The notes beneath the pieces were generated by a model. The model searched no databases. It was not told the origin of the DNA and saw nothing but the letters and a program-made list of their open reading frames with translations. A DNA stretch of 64,000 nucleotides, from positions 1,488,001-1,552,000 of the forward strand of contig NZ_JALJWH010000001.1 of NCBI RefSeq assembly GCF_024168825.1, in the 5' to 3' direction. Shown one piece after another: positions 53,376 through 61,837 of this stretch. Position 1 is the first letter of the stretch, and the number at the start of each line of letters is the position of its first letter. A program made the translations under genes and the position numbers. This DNA comes from Paenarthrobacter sp. A20. GTDB taxonomy: Bacteria > Actinomycetota > Actinomycetes > Actinomycetales > Micrococcaceae.

Positions 53376-54704
53376 ATGTCTCCCACCCGGACCGCCCTGG
53401 CAGTTTCCACGTCAAATGCCGAGGTTGCTGCCTTGGACACGGCCAATGTCTTCCACTCGTGGTCAGCACAGAAGTCCTTGAAGCCCCTGGCTATCGCCGG
53501 TGGTTCCGGCAGCACGGTCTGGGACCACGAAGGCAGGACGTACCTGGACTTCTCCAGCCAGCTGGTCAACACCAACATCGGCCACCAGCACCCGCGCCTG
53601 ATCGAGGCCATCAAACAGCAGCTGGACACCCTCACCACGGTTGCACCCTCGCATGCCAACCACACCCGCGCCCTGGCAGCCCGGAAGGTCCTGTCCCACG
53701 CGCCGTCGAATATGGACAAGGTGTTCTTCACCAACGGCGGCGCTGACGCCAACGAGAACGCCATACGCATGGCCCGCCTGCACACCGGGCGGGACAAAGT
53801 CATCTCCCGTTACCGCTCGTACCACGGCAACACCGGTGCAGCCATCGTGGCCACCGGTGACTGGCGCCGCATCCCCAACGAATACTCCCGCGGACACGTC
53901 CACGTCTTTGGGCCGTACCTTTATCGCTCCGAGTTCTGGGCCGAAACCCCGGAACAGGAAGCGGAGCGCGCCCTGCAGCACCTGCGCCGCACCATCGAAC
54001 TCGAAGGGCCGCAATCAGTGGCCGCTGTGCTCCTCGAAACCGTTCCCGGCACCGCCGGCATCCTGCTCCCGCCGCCCGGCTACCTGGAAGGCGTCCGCGC
54101 ACTCTGCGATCAGCACGGAATCGTCCTGATCCTGGACGAGGTCATGGCCGGCTTCGGCCGCACCGGCGACTGGTTCGCCCTGGACGCCTTCAACGTCAAG
54201 CCCGATCTCATCACCTTCGCCAAAGGAGTCAACTCGGGCTACGTGCCGGTGGGCGGCGTCATCATCTCCGAAGAAATCTCGGCCACCTTCGACGAAAGGG
54301 TCTTCCCCGGAGGCCTCACCTACTCCGGCCACCCACTTGCCGCTGCCTCCATCGTGGCCTCGATTGAGGCGTTCGAAGAAGAGAACATCATCGGGAACGC
54401 CGCACGCATCGGCGCCGACCACTTGGAGCCCGGCCTGAAGGTCCTCGCTGCCAAGCACGGTGTCATCGGTGAAGTGCGCGGACGCGGCGTGTTCTGGGCC
54501 CTCGAACTCGTCGAAGACCGCGAAACCCGCACGCCCGTTACTGCAGGGTTCATGGGCAAGCTCAAAGCGGAACTGCTCAACCGCGGACTGTTGCCCTTCA
54601 TCGCCGACAACCGCGTGCACGTGGTGCCTCCCGCCGTCGTGACCCCCGAAGAAGTGCGCCAGGCACTGGCGATTTACGACGACGCCCTGACCGCCGTTAG
54701 TTGA
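53376..54704 (+). CDS. Class III aminotransferase, probable omega-amino acid (beta-alanine):pyruvate transaminase
   Basis: A 442-residue PLP enzyme of fold type I. TNGGADANENAIRMAR gives the cofactor phosphate site, LILDEVMAGFGRTG the Asp that contacts the pyridine nitrogen, and TFAKGVNSG the Schiff-base lysine. It aligns best with taurine/beta-alanine/GABA:pyruvate transaminases. With mmsA it would turn beta-alanine into malonate semialdehyde and then acetyl-CoA. GAGAGGA lies before the ATG. The divergent PucR gene is its probable regulator. Confidence 0.82.
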   Translation: MSPTRTALAVSTSNAEVAALDTANVFHSWSAQKSLKPLAIAGGSGSTVWDHEGRTYLDFSSQLVNTNIGHQHPRLIEAIKQQLDTLTTVAPSHANHTRALAARKVLSHAPSNMDKVFFTNGGADANENAIRMARLHTGRDKVISRYRSYHGNTGAAIVATGDWRRIPNEYSRGHVHVFGPYLYRSEFWAETPEQEAERALQHLRRTIELEGPQSVAAVLLETVPGTAGILLPPPGYLEGVRALCDQHGIVLILDEVMAGFGRTGDWFALDAFNVKPDLITFAKGVNSGYVPVGGVIISEEISATFDERVFPGGLTYSGHPLAAASIVASIEAFEEENIIGNAARIGADHLEPGLKVLAAKHGVIGEVRGRGVFWALELVEDRETRTPVTAGFMGKLKAELLNRGLLPFIADNRVHVVPPAVVTPEEVRQALAIYDDALTAVS

Positions 54705-54800
54705 CAGGAAAGTGCCCATGACTTTTTTAGCCCAAGACCCACCACAGCCCCAACTGAGCAGTTTCGGAGAAGCATCCAGCCTGCCGGCACCGTAGCTTTG

Positions 54801-54819
54801 GGATATCCGCAAGATATCC
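54801..54819. promoter_or_regulatory. Inverted repeat upstream of the DUF1801 gene
   Basis: GGATATC and GATATCC form perfect 7-bp arms separated by CGCAA, 21 bases before the start codon. The position suits an operator or a leader hairpin near the ribosome site. Confidence 0.5.
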
Positions 54820-54840
54820 AGCAGAGAAGAGGGGCCTGCC

Positions 54841-55296
54841 ATGGCTGAGACCGGAACGACCCACAAGACCAAGTCCTACGACGGCTTTACGGAGGAAGAG
54901 CGCGCCGCAATGAAGGAGCGCGCTCAGGAGCTGAAGAAGGCTCCGCGCAAGAAGGCGTCCAAGGCAGACGGTGAAGCCGACGTGATGGCAAAGATCGCCG
55001 AAATGCCCGAGGCGGACAAGGTCATGGCCGAACGGCTCCACGCAATCGTCAAGGAACACGCGCCGGAACTGACGCCCAAGACCTGGTACGGGATGCCGGC
55101 CTACGCCAGGGACGGGAAGAACATCGTCTTCTTCCAGAGCTCACACAAGTTCAAGGCACGGTACGCCACGCTCGGCTTCGAAGAAAACGCCAAGCTCGAC
55201 GACGGCGCCATGTGGCCCACGTCGTTTGCCCTCAAGGAGATTACTCCGGAGGTCGAAACGAAGATCGTCGAACTCATCAAGCGGGCCATCGCCTGA
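54841..55296 (+). CDS. DUF1801 (YdhG-like) family protein
   Basis: A 151-residue protein. A lysine-rich head is followed by the DUF1801 core: LHAIVKEHAPELTPKTWYGMPAYARDGK, with FFQSSHKFKARYATLGF. The fold is related to frataxin-like iron chaperones, but the function in bacteria is not settled. GAAGAGGGG precedes the ATG. A perfect terminator follows at once, so it forms a single-gene unit. Confidence 0.8.
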   Translation: MAETGTTHKTKSYDGFTEEERAAMKERAQELKKAPRKKASKADGEADVMAKIAEMPEADKVMAERLHAIVKEHAPELTPKTWYGMPAYARDGKNIVFFQSSHKFKARYATLGFEENAKLDDGAMWPTSFALKEITPEVETKIVELIKRAIA

Positions 55297-55310
55297 CGGT
55301 CTGAAATCCG

Positions 55311-55355
55311 CGACGGCGGCTGGTCGCCCACACGGGCGACCAGCCGCCGTCGTTG
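55311..55355. terminator. GACGGCGG-type hairpin terminator
   Basis: A perfect 19-bp stem (55311-55329 with 55334-55352) with an ACAC loop and TTG after it. It lies between convergent genes and ends in GCCGCCGTCGTT, like the other terminators of this type. Confidence 0.92.
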
Positions 55356-55369
55356 ACTCTCAAAGGAGG

Positions 55370-55558
55370 TCAGTAGGTGGGATCTGGGTTCGGGTGCGGC
55401 GGAACGGGCCCAGGATCGGGCGCCGGTGACGGGCCAGGTGTTGGGTTGGGGCTTGGAATGGGACTGGGCGGAAACGGTGTGGTGGGGTCCGGTGGTGGCG
55501 CCACGGGTCCGGGATCCGGTGGGAATGGCTCGGGCTCGTGAGTTGGCGGAAGGGTCAT
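55370..55558 (-). CDS. Small proline-rich protein
   Basis: A 62-residue protein in which roughly half of the residues are proline, with runs such as PPPDPTTPFPPSPIP and no charged or hydrophobic core. AAAGGAG lies 6 bases before the ATG, which supports real translation. It has no signal peptide. It could be an unstructured cytoplasmic peptide, or a spurious frame in a GC-rich repeat; the ribosome site and the terminator on its 3' side favour a gene. Confidence 0.5.
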   Translation of the reverse strand: MTLPPTHEPEPFPPDPGPVAPPPDPTTPFPPSPIPSPNPTPGPSPAPDPGPVPPHPNPDPTY

Positions 55559-55636
55559 GGTCTCTCCTTTGCGTCCTCAGGTAGATACCCGCAGCCTACG
55601 CGCCGTCGGCACGAAGGTGAACGCATCAGGCGATTT

Positions 55637-55652
55637 TAGGTCAAATGACCTA
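55637..55652. promoter_or_regulatory. TetR-type operator
   Basis: TAGGTCA and TGACCTA are perfect 7-bp arms around AA. It lies 12 bases before the start codon of the reductase gene whose operon encodes a TetR regulator. Confidence 0.75.
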
Positions 55653-55663
55653 GAATCAAGTTT

Positions 55664-56710
55664 ATGAACGATCTCCTTGAACTCGATCCCTCCGGCCCTG
55701 TGCTGATCGCAGGCGGCTACGGCACAGTCGGAACTGCCCTCACCCAACTCGCCGCGAAGGAGTGGCCCCTACTTCTGACCGGGAGGAATCCAGACCGGGG
55801 AAGCAGCCTCGCCAACGAAAGAGTTGCCGTCCGTCGGTGGGACCTCAACCAGCCGGAACCCTTCAAAGCCAACGTCAGGGCCGTCATCAGCACGGTCAAC
55901 GACCCCGACGACAGGGTGCTCCGCGCGGCAGTCCAGGCCGGGATTCCATATGTTGACGTCACCCGCTGGACCAGCCGTGTCACCCGGGCCCTGACCCTGG
56001 CAACCCTCATGCAGCCGGAAGCTCCCGTGCTGTTGAGTTCGGGCTGGATGGGAGGCATTACCAACATCGTGGCAGCGGCATTGGCTGAGGAAGTGGGAGG
56101 CGCTGACCAGATCGACGTCGCCATCCGCTATGACACCAACGACCAAGCCGGCGCCGACTCTGTCGACTTTATCGACCGGCTGGGACTGGACTTTGAAGTA
56201 CGCAAAGGCGGTACGGCCGCCGTCGTACGTCCCCTCAGTGACACCCGCTGGGTGGACATTGCCGGCCACCGCACCAAAGTCGCCCGCCTGGACACCCCTG
56301 AGCAGTTCACCTTGCCGCTGACTATCGGCGCCGGCTCGGTGGCCACGAGGATTGGCTTCAGTTCCAACACCTCCACGACGGCGTTGCTCGCCGCGAGGAC
56401 GATAGGGCTGTTCCGCTGGGGGAGCGGAGAACGGTGGGAACCGCTCCGGCGGTCCCTTTTGTACTCGCCGGGATCGGGCGGAACCGCGCACCTTCGTGTG
56501 GATGTGGAGGGGCCGGGCGGCACCAGAACTGCCGTCATTTCGGATCCCCAGGGACAGGCGCACCTGACCGCGTTGGGTGGTTTGTTGGGACTCCACTCGG
56601 TGCTTGGCGCCGGGGCACAGGCAGGAGTCTTTTTCCCTGAATCGGTGCCGGAACCGGCCTCGCAGCTCGCGAAACTGGAATCGTGGGGTGTGACAATATT
56701 GAGGTCATGA
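55664..56710 (+). CDS. Saccharopine dehydrogenase-like NAD(P)-binding protein
   Basis: A 348-residue protein with an N-terminal Rossmann fold: VLIAGGYGTVGTALTQLAA. The region AVISTVNDPDDRVLRAAVQAGIPYVDVTRW is typical of saccharopine-dehydrogenase-like reductases. The substrate is unknown. It is the first gene of a three-gene chain with a TetR gene (ATGA overlap) and a fucosidase (GTGA overlap). The palindrome just upstream suggests control by that TetR. Confidence 0.72.
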   Translation: MNDLLELDPSGPVLIAGGYGTVGTALTQLAAKEWPLLLTGRNPDRGSSLANERVAVRRWDLNQPEPFKANVRAVISTVNDPDDRVLRAAVQAGIPYVDVTRWTSRVTRALTLATLMQPEAPVLLSSGWMGGITNIVAAALAEEVGGADQIDVAIRYDTNDQAGADSVDFIDRLGLDFEVRKGGTAAVVRPLSDTRWVDIAGHRTKVARLDTPEQFTLPLTIGAGSVATRIGFSSNTSTTALLAARTIGLFRWGSGERWEPLRRSLLYSPGSGGTAHLRVDVEGPGGTRTAVISDPQGQAHLTALGGLLGLHSVLGAGAQAGVFFPESVPEPASQLAKLESWGVTILRS

Positions 56711-57321
56711 CCGAAAGCAAGGGCGCCCTGCGGAAGGCGGCGCTCCTTGACGCTGCGGAGGAAGTGCTGGTCACCAAGGGGAACGCAAACGCAGCAATGC
56801 GGGACTTCGCCGCCGCTGCAGGTGTGCGGATAGGGCACCTGCAGCACTACTTCCCAACCCGGGCCGACCTCATCCGTTCCGTCCTTGAACGGACACTCGA
56901 GCGCTCGCTGCGGAGGCTTGAGGAAACGGCCGGGTTTGAGCTCGGTGCCGAGTCTTCCGGCCAACTTTCCCAGAACGATTCCCACCGCCTGCTCACGGCG
57001 CTGCTCCAGGAGCATTCGGGCCTGGCAGACGTCAGGATGCACCTGGAAATCTGGGCCATGGCTGCCTCCGACGAGTCAGCGGCCGGTGCCGTGAGGGCGT
57101 TCTATTCACAGTACTCGGCGCGTGTGCAAGGCGTGGTCCGGCGTGGCAGGCCGGACCTTACCGAGCCCCAAACAAGCGACGTTGCCGCCGCGATAGTGAG
57201 CCTCTTCGAAGGCGCTGCCGTCACACGGTCCGACATCGCAGGACTGCGAACTGAACAAGGCGACCAAACCATCATTCGCACGGCACAGTGGTTGATCCAC
57301 GGACAGGAAGCTCCTCTGTGA
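56707..57321 (+). CDS. TetR-family transcriptional regulator
   Basis: A 204-residue repressor with helix-turn-helix NAAMRDFAAAAGVRIGHLQHYFPTRADLI near residues 28-56 and a TetR_C_6-like effector domain. The ATG at 56707 overlaps the stop of the reductase gene, and its own stop overlaps the fucosidase start. It probably binds the TAGGTCA palindrome at 55637 and represses its own operon. Confidence 0.85.
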   Translation: MTESKGALRKAALLDAAEEVLVTKGNANAAMRDFAAAAGVRIGHLQHYFPTRADLIRSVLERTLERSLRRLEETAGFELGAESSGQLSQNDSHRLLTALLQEHSGLADVRMHLEIWAMAASDESAAGAVRAFYSQYSARVQGVVRRGRPDLTEPQTSDVAAAIVSLFEGAAVTRSDIAGLRTEQGDQTIIRTAQWLIHGQEAPL

Positions 57322-58574
57322 CTCAGGTGATGCCCACCCCCGCCCAACTTCGGTGGCAACAGTTGGAATTCGGCGCGTTCATCCACTTCGGCATCAACAC
57401 CTTCGCCGGTAAGGAATGGAGCGACGGCAGCATCCCGGCCTCCACCTTCAACCCCTCAGAGCTCGACGCCGGAAGCTGGGTTCGCGTGGCCAAGGAAGCG
57501 GGTGCCAGGTACTTGGTCCTCACTGCCAAGCACCATGACGGCTTCTGTCTCTGGCCGACGACCACCACTGACTACTCCGTCGCTTCCTCGCCGTGGCGCG
57601 GTGGCAAGGGCGACGTGGTTCGCGACGTCGCCGAGGCCTGCGCGGAACAGGGGATAGGACTGGGCCTCTACCTGTCACCCTGGGACCGGAACGCCGACTG
57701 CTACAGCGATTCCGCAGCCTATGACGACTTCTACCTCCAGCAGCTCACGGAACTGTGCACGGGCTATGGTCCGCTCATGGAGCTGTGGTTCGACGGCGCG
57801 GGTTCGGTGGGCCGGGAGTACGACTGGGACAGGATCATTGCGGTAGTTAAGGAACACCAGCCTGAGGCCATGATTTTCAACATGGGCCAGCCGACCATCC
57901 GCTGGGTGGGCAACGAGAACGGCCTGGCGTTGGATCCCGTGAACTACGTGGTGGACCGCACGTCCGATACCCAATACACGGACTCCAGCTCGGGGCTCGG
58001 AACTGCGCACTACTTGCCGCCCGAATGCGACGTTTCCATCCGTCGTGGCTGGTTCTGGCACCCGGACGACGAAGTAAAATCCACCGGGCACCTGCTCGCG
58101 ATCTACTACCAGTCTGTGGGTATGGGAGCCAACCTTCTGCTGAACCTGCCGCCGGACACCCGCGGATTGATTCCCGACGAGGACGTGCGACGGCTCCGGG
58201 AATGGACGGCGGAGTTGGACCGTCGGCTCTCCGGCGCGGTTGAGGCAACCGTAGAACATCACGACGGCGGAGCGACCTTGAGCTTTCCGGCTGCGGTCAC
58301 CTTCAATCACCTTGAGCTCGTGGAGGACCTGAGTTCGGGGCAGCGGATCACGCACCACGTTGTTTCCGGAGATGATTCAAAGCTTGTTGAGGGAAAGACG
58401 GTCGGTAACCGACGCATCCACCAGCTGCCCGTTGTCACCGCAAAAAGGTTGCACGTGAAACTGAGCGGTGAAGGTGGCAGCATGGCATCGGCGCGGGTCT
58501 ACACCGGGGCCCTCGATGCTGCAGTGCCAGCGATTCCCGAGGGCTACGAGGCTCCCACGGACGCGCCGGACTGA
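57318..58574 (+). CDS. Alpha-L-fucosidase-like glycosidase (GH29)
   Basis: A 418-residue GH29 protein. FGAFIHFGINTFAGKEW, YLVLTAKHHDGFCLWP and LMELWFDGAG are the family motifs, the last holding the catalytic Asp nucleophile. No signal peptide is present, so it acts inside the cell on imported fucosides or on other sugars. The catalytic acid/base is not conserved across GH29 and cannot be placed. It is the last gene of the TetR-controlled unit. Confidence 0.88.
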   Translation: MTQVMPTPAQLRWQQLEFGAFIHFGINTFAGKEWSDGSIPASTFNPSELDAGSWVRVAKEAGARYLVLTAKHHDGFCLWPTTTTDYSVASSPWRGGKGDVVRDVAEACAEQGIGLGLYLSPWDRNADCYSDSAAYDDFYLQQLTELCTGYGPLMELWFDGAGSVGREYDWDRIIAVVKEHQPEAMIFNMGQPTIRWVGNENGLALDPVNYVVDRTSDTQYTDSSSGLGTAHYLPPECDVSIRRGWFWHPDDEVKSTGHLLAIYYQSVGMGANLLLNLPPDTRGLIPDEDVRRLREWTAELDRRLSGAVEATVEHHDGGATLSFPAAVTFNHLELVEDLSSGQRITHHVVSGDDSKLVEGKTVGNRRIHQLPVVTAKRLHVKLSGEGGSMASARVYTGALDAAVPAIPEGYEAPTDAPD

Positions 58575-58665
58575 CGTCTGCAGGGCCCGGGCGGGCCGGC
58601 ACTGCCAGCCGCCGGGCAACGTTCCCGGGGGTGCTCCTTATTTTGTCGGTGCCTCCTGCAAGAGT

Positions 58666-60084
58666 ATGGACATGGAGCAGATTTGGGACAGGCGAGCGGG
58701 TGTGGTGGCGTCGGGCGCGCCCATTCCTGCGCTGGTTCCTGTCGGTGACGATTCCGTTCGTCCAAGCCGTATCCGGCTCGGTGCTGTGGAGTCCGGCACT
58801 GTCAGTGGCGACTTGATCAATCAGTTGCGGGCGTTGGAGGAGATGAAGTCAGCCATCGTTGCTTTGCAGGTGAGGATCGCGGTGGCGTTGGATCTGGCGC
58901 AGCGCCAGGAGCAGGCAGAAGCCGGTGTGCCCGTGTCCGAGCGGGGTAAGGGTGTTGGGGCGCAGGTGGCGTTGGCTCGGCGGGAGTCCCCGAACCGTGG
59001 GTCCCGGCTGTTGGGGATGGCCAAAGCCCTGGTCATGGAGATGCCGAGGACTCTGGCGGCGCTGGAGTCAGGGGAGTTGAATGAGTGGCGTGCCACGTTG
59101 CTGGTGAAGGAAACGGCGTGCTTGTCTGTGGAGGACAGGTGTGCGGTGGATGAGGAACTCGCCGCGGACACCGGAACTTTCGACGGCGCTGGGGATCAAG
59201 CGATCATTGCCGCGGCGAAAGCGGCCGCGTACCGGCGTGATCCGCGGTCGGTGGTGAAGCGTGCCTCCCACGCCGTGTCCGAGCGGACCGTGAGTCTTCG
59301 TCCGGCGCCGGACACCATGACGTACTTGACTGCGTTGCTGCCGGTCGCGCAAGGGGTCGCGGTCTATGCCGCGCTCACGCGTCGGGCTGATTCTGCCCGT
59401 TCGGCCGGTGATCCCCGGAACCGGGGCCAGGTCATGGCCGACACCCTCGTCGAGCGCATCACCGGTACACCGGGAGGGATCTCAGGGATCAACCTGGACC
59501 TCGTCATGACCGACCGAACCCTCTTCCAGGGCGATGCCGAACCCGCACGCGTGAAGGGCTACGGAATCGTCCCAGCAGGGTGGGCCCGGAAACTGGTCGG
59601 TGCCGGCGGTGCAGGCCCTGTCGGCGGTGCAGGCGGCGCAGGCAGGGAGATTCCAGTCGTCCAGGATCCCTCGGCTGGCAGCGACTCCGGTCCTCCGCGG
59701 AATCCTGAGCTCCAGGTCTGGGTCCGCCGGCTCTACACTGCACCGGCCACAGGAGATCTCCTGACAACGGATTCCAAAGCCAGACTCTTCCCACCACGAC
59801 TCAGACGTTTCATCGAAACCCGCGATGACACCTGCCGCACCCCCTACTGCGACGCGCCCATCCGCCCCATCGACCACATCGTGCCCTGGCACGCCGGAGG
59901 CACCACCACCCTGGCCAACGGGGCCGGACTCTGCGAAGCCTGCAACCACACCAAAGAAAACCCGGGCTGGAGCGCCAACACCAGGCCCGGGGAAAGACAC
60001 ACCCTGGAAATACGCACGCCCACCGGACACAGCTACCGCTCGCAAGCGCCGCCCCTGCCCGGGCACCGGCCCTCCAGAACGTAA
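58666..60084 (+). CDS. DUF222 domain HNH endonuclease
   Basis: A 472-residue protein of the actinobacterial DUF222/13E12-like family. DUF222 occupies about residues 60-330, and the C-terminal HNH domain has CRTPYCDAPIRPIDHIVPWHAGG and LCEACNHTKE, with the metal-binding His and Cys residues. A low-complexity Gly/Ala stretch lies between them. Members are multicopy in Arthrobacter genomes and have no established role. The ATG at 58666 is preferred; ATG 58672 is equally possible. Confidence 0.85.
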   Translation: MDMEQIWDRRAGVVASGAPIPALVPVGDDSVRPSRIRLGAVESGTVSGDLINQLRALEEMKSAIVALQVRIAVALDLAQRQEQAEAGVPVSERGKGVGAQVALARRESPNRGSRLLGMAKALVMEMPRTLAALESGELNEWRATLLVKETACLSVEDRCAVDEELAADTGTFDGAGDQAIIAAAKAAAYRRDPRSVVKRASHAVSERTVSLRPAPDTMTYLTALLPVAQGVAVYAALTRRADSARSAGDPRNRGQVMADTLVERITGTPGGISGINLDLVMTDRTLFQGDAEPARVKGYGIVPAGWARKLVGAGGAGPVGGAGGAGREIPVVQDPSAGSDSGPPRNPELQVWVRRLYTAPATGDLLTTDSKARLFPPRLRRFIETRDDTCRTPYCDAPIRPIDHIVPWHAGGTTTLANGAGLCEACNHTKENPGWSANTRPGERHTLEIRTPTGHSYRSQAPPLPGHRPSRT

Positions 60085-60423
60085 TCACCGCCGTTCAAAC
60101 GTGCCCGCAGGACGCCCATATCGGTGCGTCCTGACGTGCCCTGAAAAGTTTTCAAAAAAGATTCGTACCCGGCGTAACCCTTTGGCGTACGTGGACGATT
60201 ACGTCTGTGAAAGGGCCGAGCTGGAATTTGTCCCCCATCATGTTCCAGCTCGGCTCTTCCTTGTCCGGATCAATTTGCCTGATCAGATTTTCCTCGGACA
60301 AGCGGGTCCTCCGTGAGGATGGCCCGGCAGAGCAGATACCCTTGGTGAAGTCCTCCGTCGTGCAAAGGCGGGTGACCTGGCTACAAAGCCACGGACCTGC
60401 CGCCGATCGAAAGTCCCATAACT
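60085..60423. other. Intergenic region with a terminator and a structured leader
   Basis: No gene is seen. CAGGACGC and GCGTCCTG (60108-60133) form the probable HNH terminator. GTAACC at 60173 and CGATT at 60196, spaced like an ECF promoter, are a possible autoregulated promoter of the sigma operon. Two hairpins follow in its leader, 60211-60258 (16 bp, one G-T) and 60260-60302 (8 bp). The ECF promoter is a weak call. Confidence 0.5.
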
Positions 60424-60978
60424 GTGACCGACGCATTGACCGACGAAGCGCTTCATGCGCTCAAGGGCAATAACGCGGAACTGTTCAGTGCCGTCTACCA
60501 GTCCTACGCGGGCCAGGTTCTCGGCTACCTGACGGCCAAAGGCGTGCCCGATCCTGAAGCAAGTACGCAGGATGTGTTCCTCGCGGTCTTGCCGCGGCTG
60601 GATGACCTCAGCGGCGGTGTTAACGGCCTGCGGACATTCATCTTCTCGGTGGCCCATGCACGCATGGTGGATGAGCACCGGAAGCAAAGCCGGGCTCCGA
60701 TACACCACGAGTTCGAGCCCGAGCGGGATACGCGCGAATCGAGCTCTGCGGAGGCCGAAGCTTTGACCAGGCTGGCGCCGAATGAGGTGGCAGCACTCCT
60801 GGATTACCTGGGCGACGACCAACGTGAGGTCCTGAACCTCCGCATCGTGGCCGGCCTGACGGTTGAACAGGTAGCCGACATCATGGGGAAAACCGCCGGC
60901 GCAGTAAAGCAGTTGCAGCGCCGGGCTCTTATTACGCTCCGTGAGCATTCGGCAGTAAAGGAATACGTGTCGCCATGA
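60424..60978 (+). CDS. ECF-type RNA polymerase sigma factor
   Basis: A 184-residue sigma-70-family factor with region 2 (ELFSAVYQSYAGQVLGYLTAKG to FIFSVAHARMVDEHRKQ) and region 4 (LRIVAGLTVEQVADIMGKTAGAVKQLQRRAL, the helix-turn-helix that binds the -35 element). Region 3 is missing, as in ECF factors. The start is GTG with a weak ribosome site. Its stop overlaps the next gene as ATGA, and that gene encodes a membrane protein of anti-sigma-like design. Confidence 0.88.
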   Translation: MTDALTDEALHALKGNNAELFSAVYQSYAGQVLGYLTAKGVPDPEASTQDVFLAVLPRLDDLSGGVNGLRTFIFSVAHARMVDEHRKQSRAPIHHEFEPERDTRESSSAEAEALTRLAPNEVAALLDYLGDDQREVLNLRIVAGLTVEQVADIMGKTAGAVKQLQRRALITLREHSAVKEYVSP

Positions 60979-61820
60979 CATACAGGGATACAGACCGCGA
61001 AGCGATGGTTGACGAGTTGTTGCTCGACGCCGATCTCGCCGACGCCTCGGACGTCCGGAATACGCTGCTTTCGCTGGGTACCTTTGCCAATCTGTCGGCT
61101 CCTGCCCCCAGCGCGGAGCTCGCTGCCATGATCGCCGGACCGCACGATGAACTGTCCAAGCGTCGTTGGCGGCACAAGCATCGGACCGCTGTGGTCAGCA
61201 TTGCCGTGGTTGCTGCGATGGGACTTGGTGTGAGCGGTGTTGCCGCGGCCAGTTCGGGCTTCACTCGGAACCCGTCTTTCATTGATGAACTCATCGGGAA
61301 TTTCCAGCCCCAGCCGGCAGTCGCCGCGCCGGTACTCCCTGCGCCCGATGCGCCACGTGTCAGCACGGAAGCGGCTCCTGCCGCAGATCCGGCCGCTGTT
61401 CCACCTGCCTCGGAAGTGCCGTCGATTCCCGTCGCAGGCACCGTGCCAACACCAGCGATGCCTGTCGAAAATCCCGCCCCGGCACAAACCCCGGCAAAGG
61501 CGCCGGCAGCGGACGTGGCACAGCCGCCGGCAGCGGTCGCTGTCCCGGAAGCCACCGTACCCACCCCCGCCGTCCCGAACGGGTCCAAGCCAAACCCGGC
61601 CCACAACGCGCAGGCGAAGCCGAGCCAGGTCAAGCCGCGGGGCCAGGAAGCAGTCTGGCCTGAAGCATCAAAACCCGGTGCGGGGCAGTCAGACAAGCCC
61701 GGGGCCCAGGGCAGCAAACAAGGCCCGCAGCTTCCGTCGTTGTCCGACAAGCGCGCAGAAGAGCAGTTCCAGACTGCGATGGACAAGTGGAAGCAGTGGC
61801 TGAAACGCGGTCACCGCTAG
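60975..61820 (+). CDS. Putative membrane anti-sigma-like protein
   Basis: A 281-residue protein. About 70 cytoplasmic residues precede one transmembrane helix (TAVVSIAVVAAMGLGVSGVAA, residues 75-95). The outer part is Pro/Ala-rich over 150 residues and ends in a charged helix. The cytoplasmic part lacks the zinc HxxxCxxC motif of ZAS anti-sigma factors. It overlaps the sigma gene as ATGA, which is the main reason for the call. It could equally be an unrelated cell-wall protein of the sigma regulon. Confidence 0.6.
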   Translation: MTYRDTDREAMVDELLLDADLADASDVRNTLLSLGTFANLSAPAPSAELAAMIAGPHDELSKRRWRHKHRTAVVSIAVVAAMGLGVSGVAAASSGFTRNPSFIDELIGNFQPQPAVAAPVLPAPDAPRVSTEAAPAADPAAVPPASEVPSIPVAGTVPTPAMPVENPAPAQTPAKAPAADVAQPPAAVAVPEATVPTPAVPNGSKPNPAHNAQAKPSQVKPRGQEAVWPEASKPGAGQSDKPGAQGSKQGPQLPSLSDKRAEEQFQTAMDKWKQWLKRGHR

Positions 61821-61837
61821 TCGTGTTTGGGGGCTGG

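Noticed and set aside
60207..60473. An 88-codon plus-strand frame in the sigma-factor leader
   Set aside because: It overlaps the hairpins and the sigma gene in another frame and has no domain; the inverted repeats explain its sequence better.
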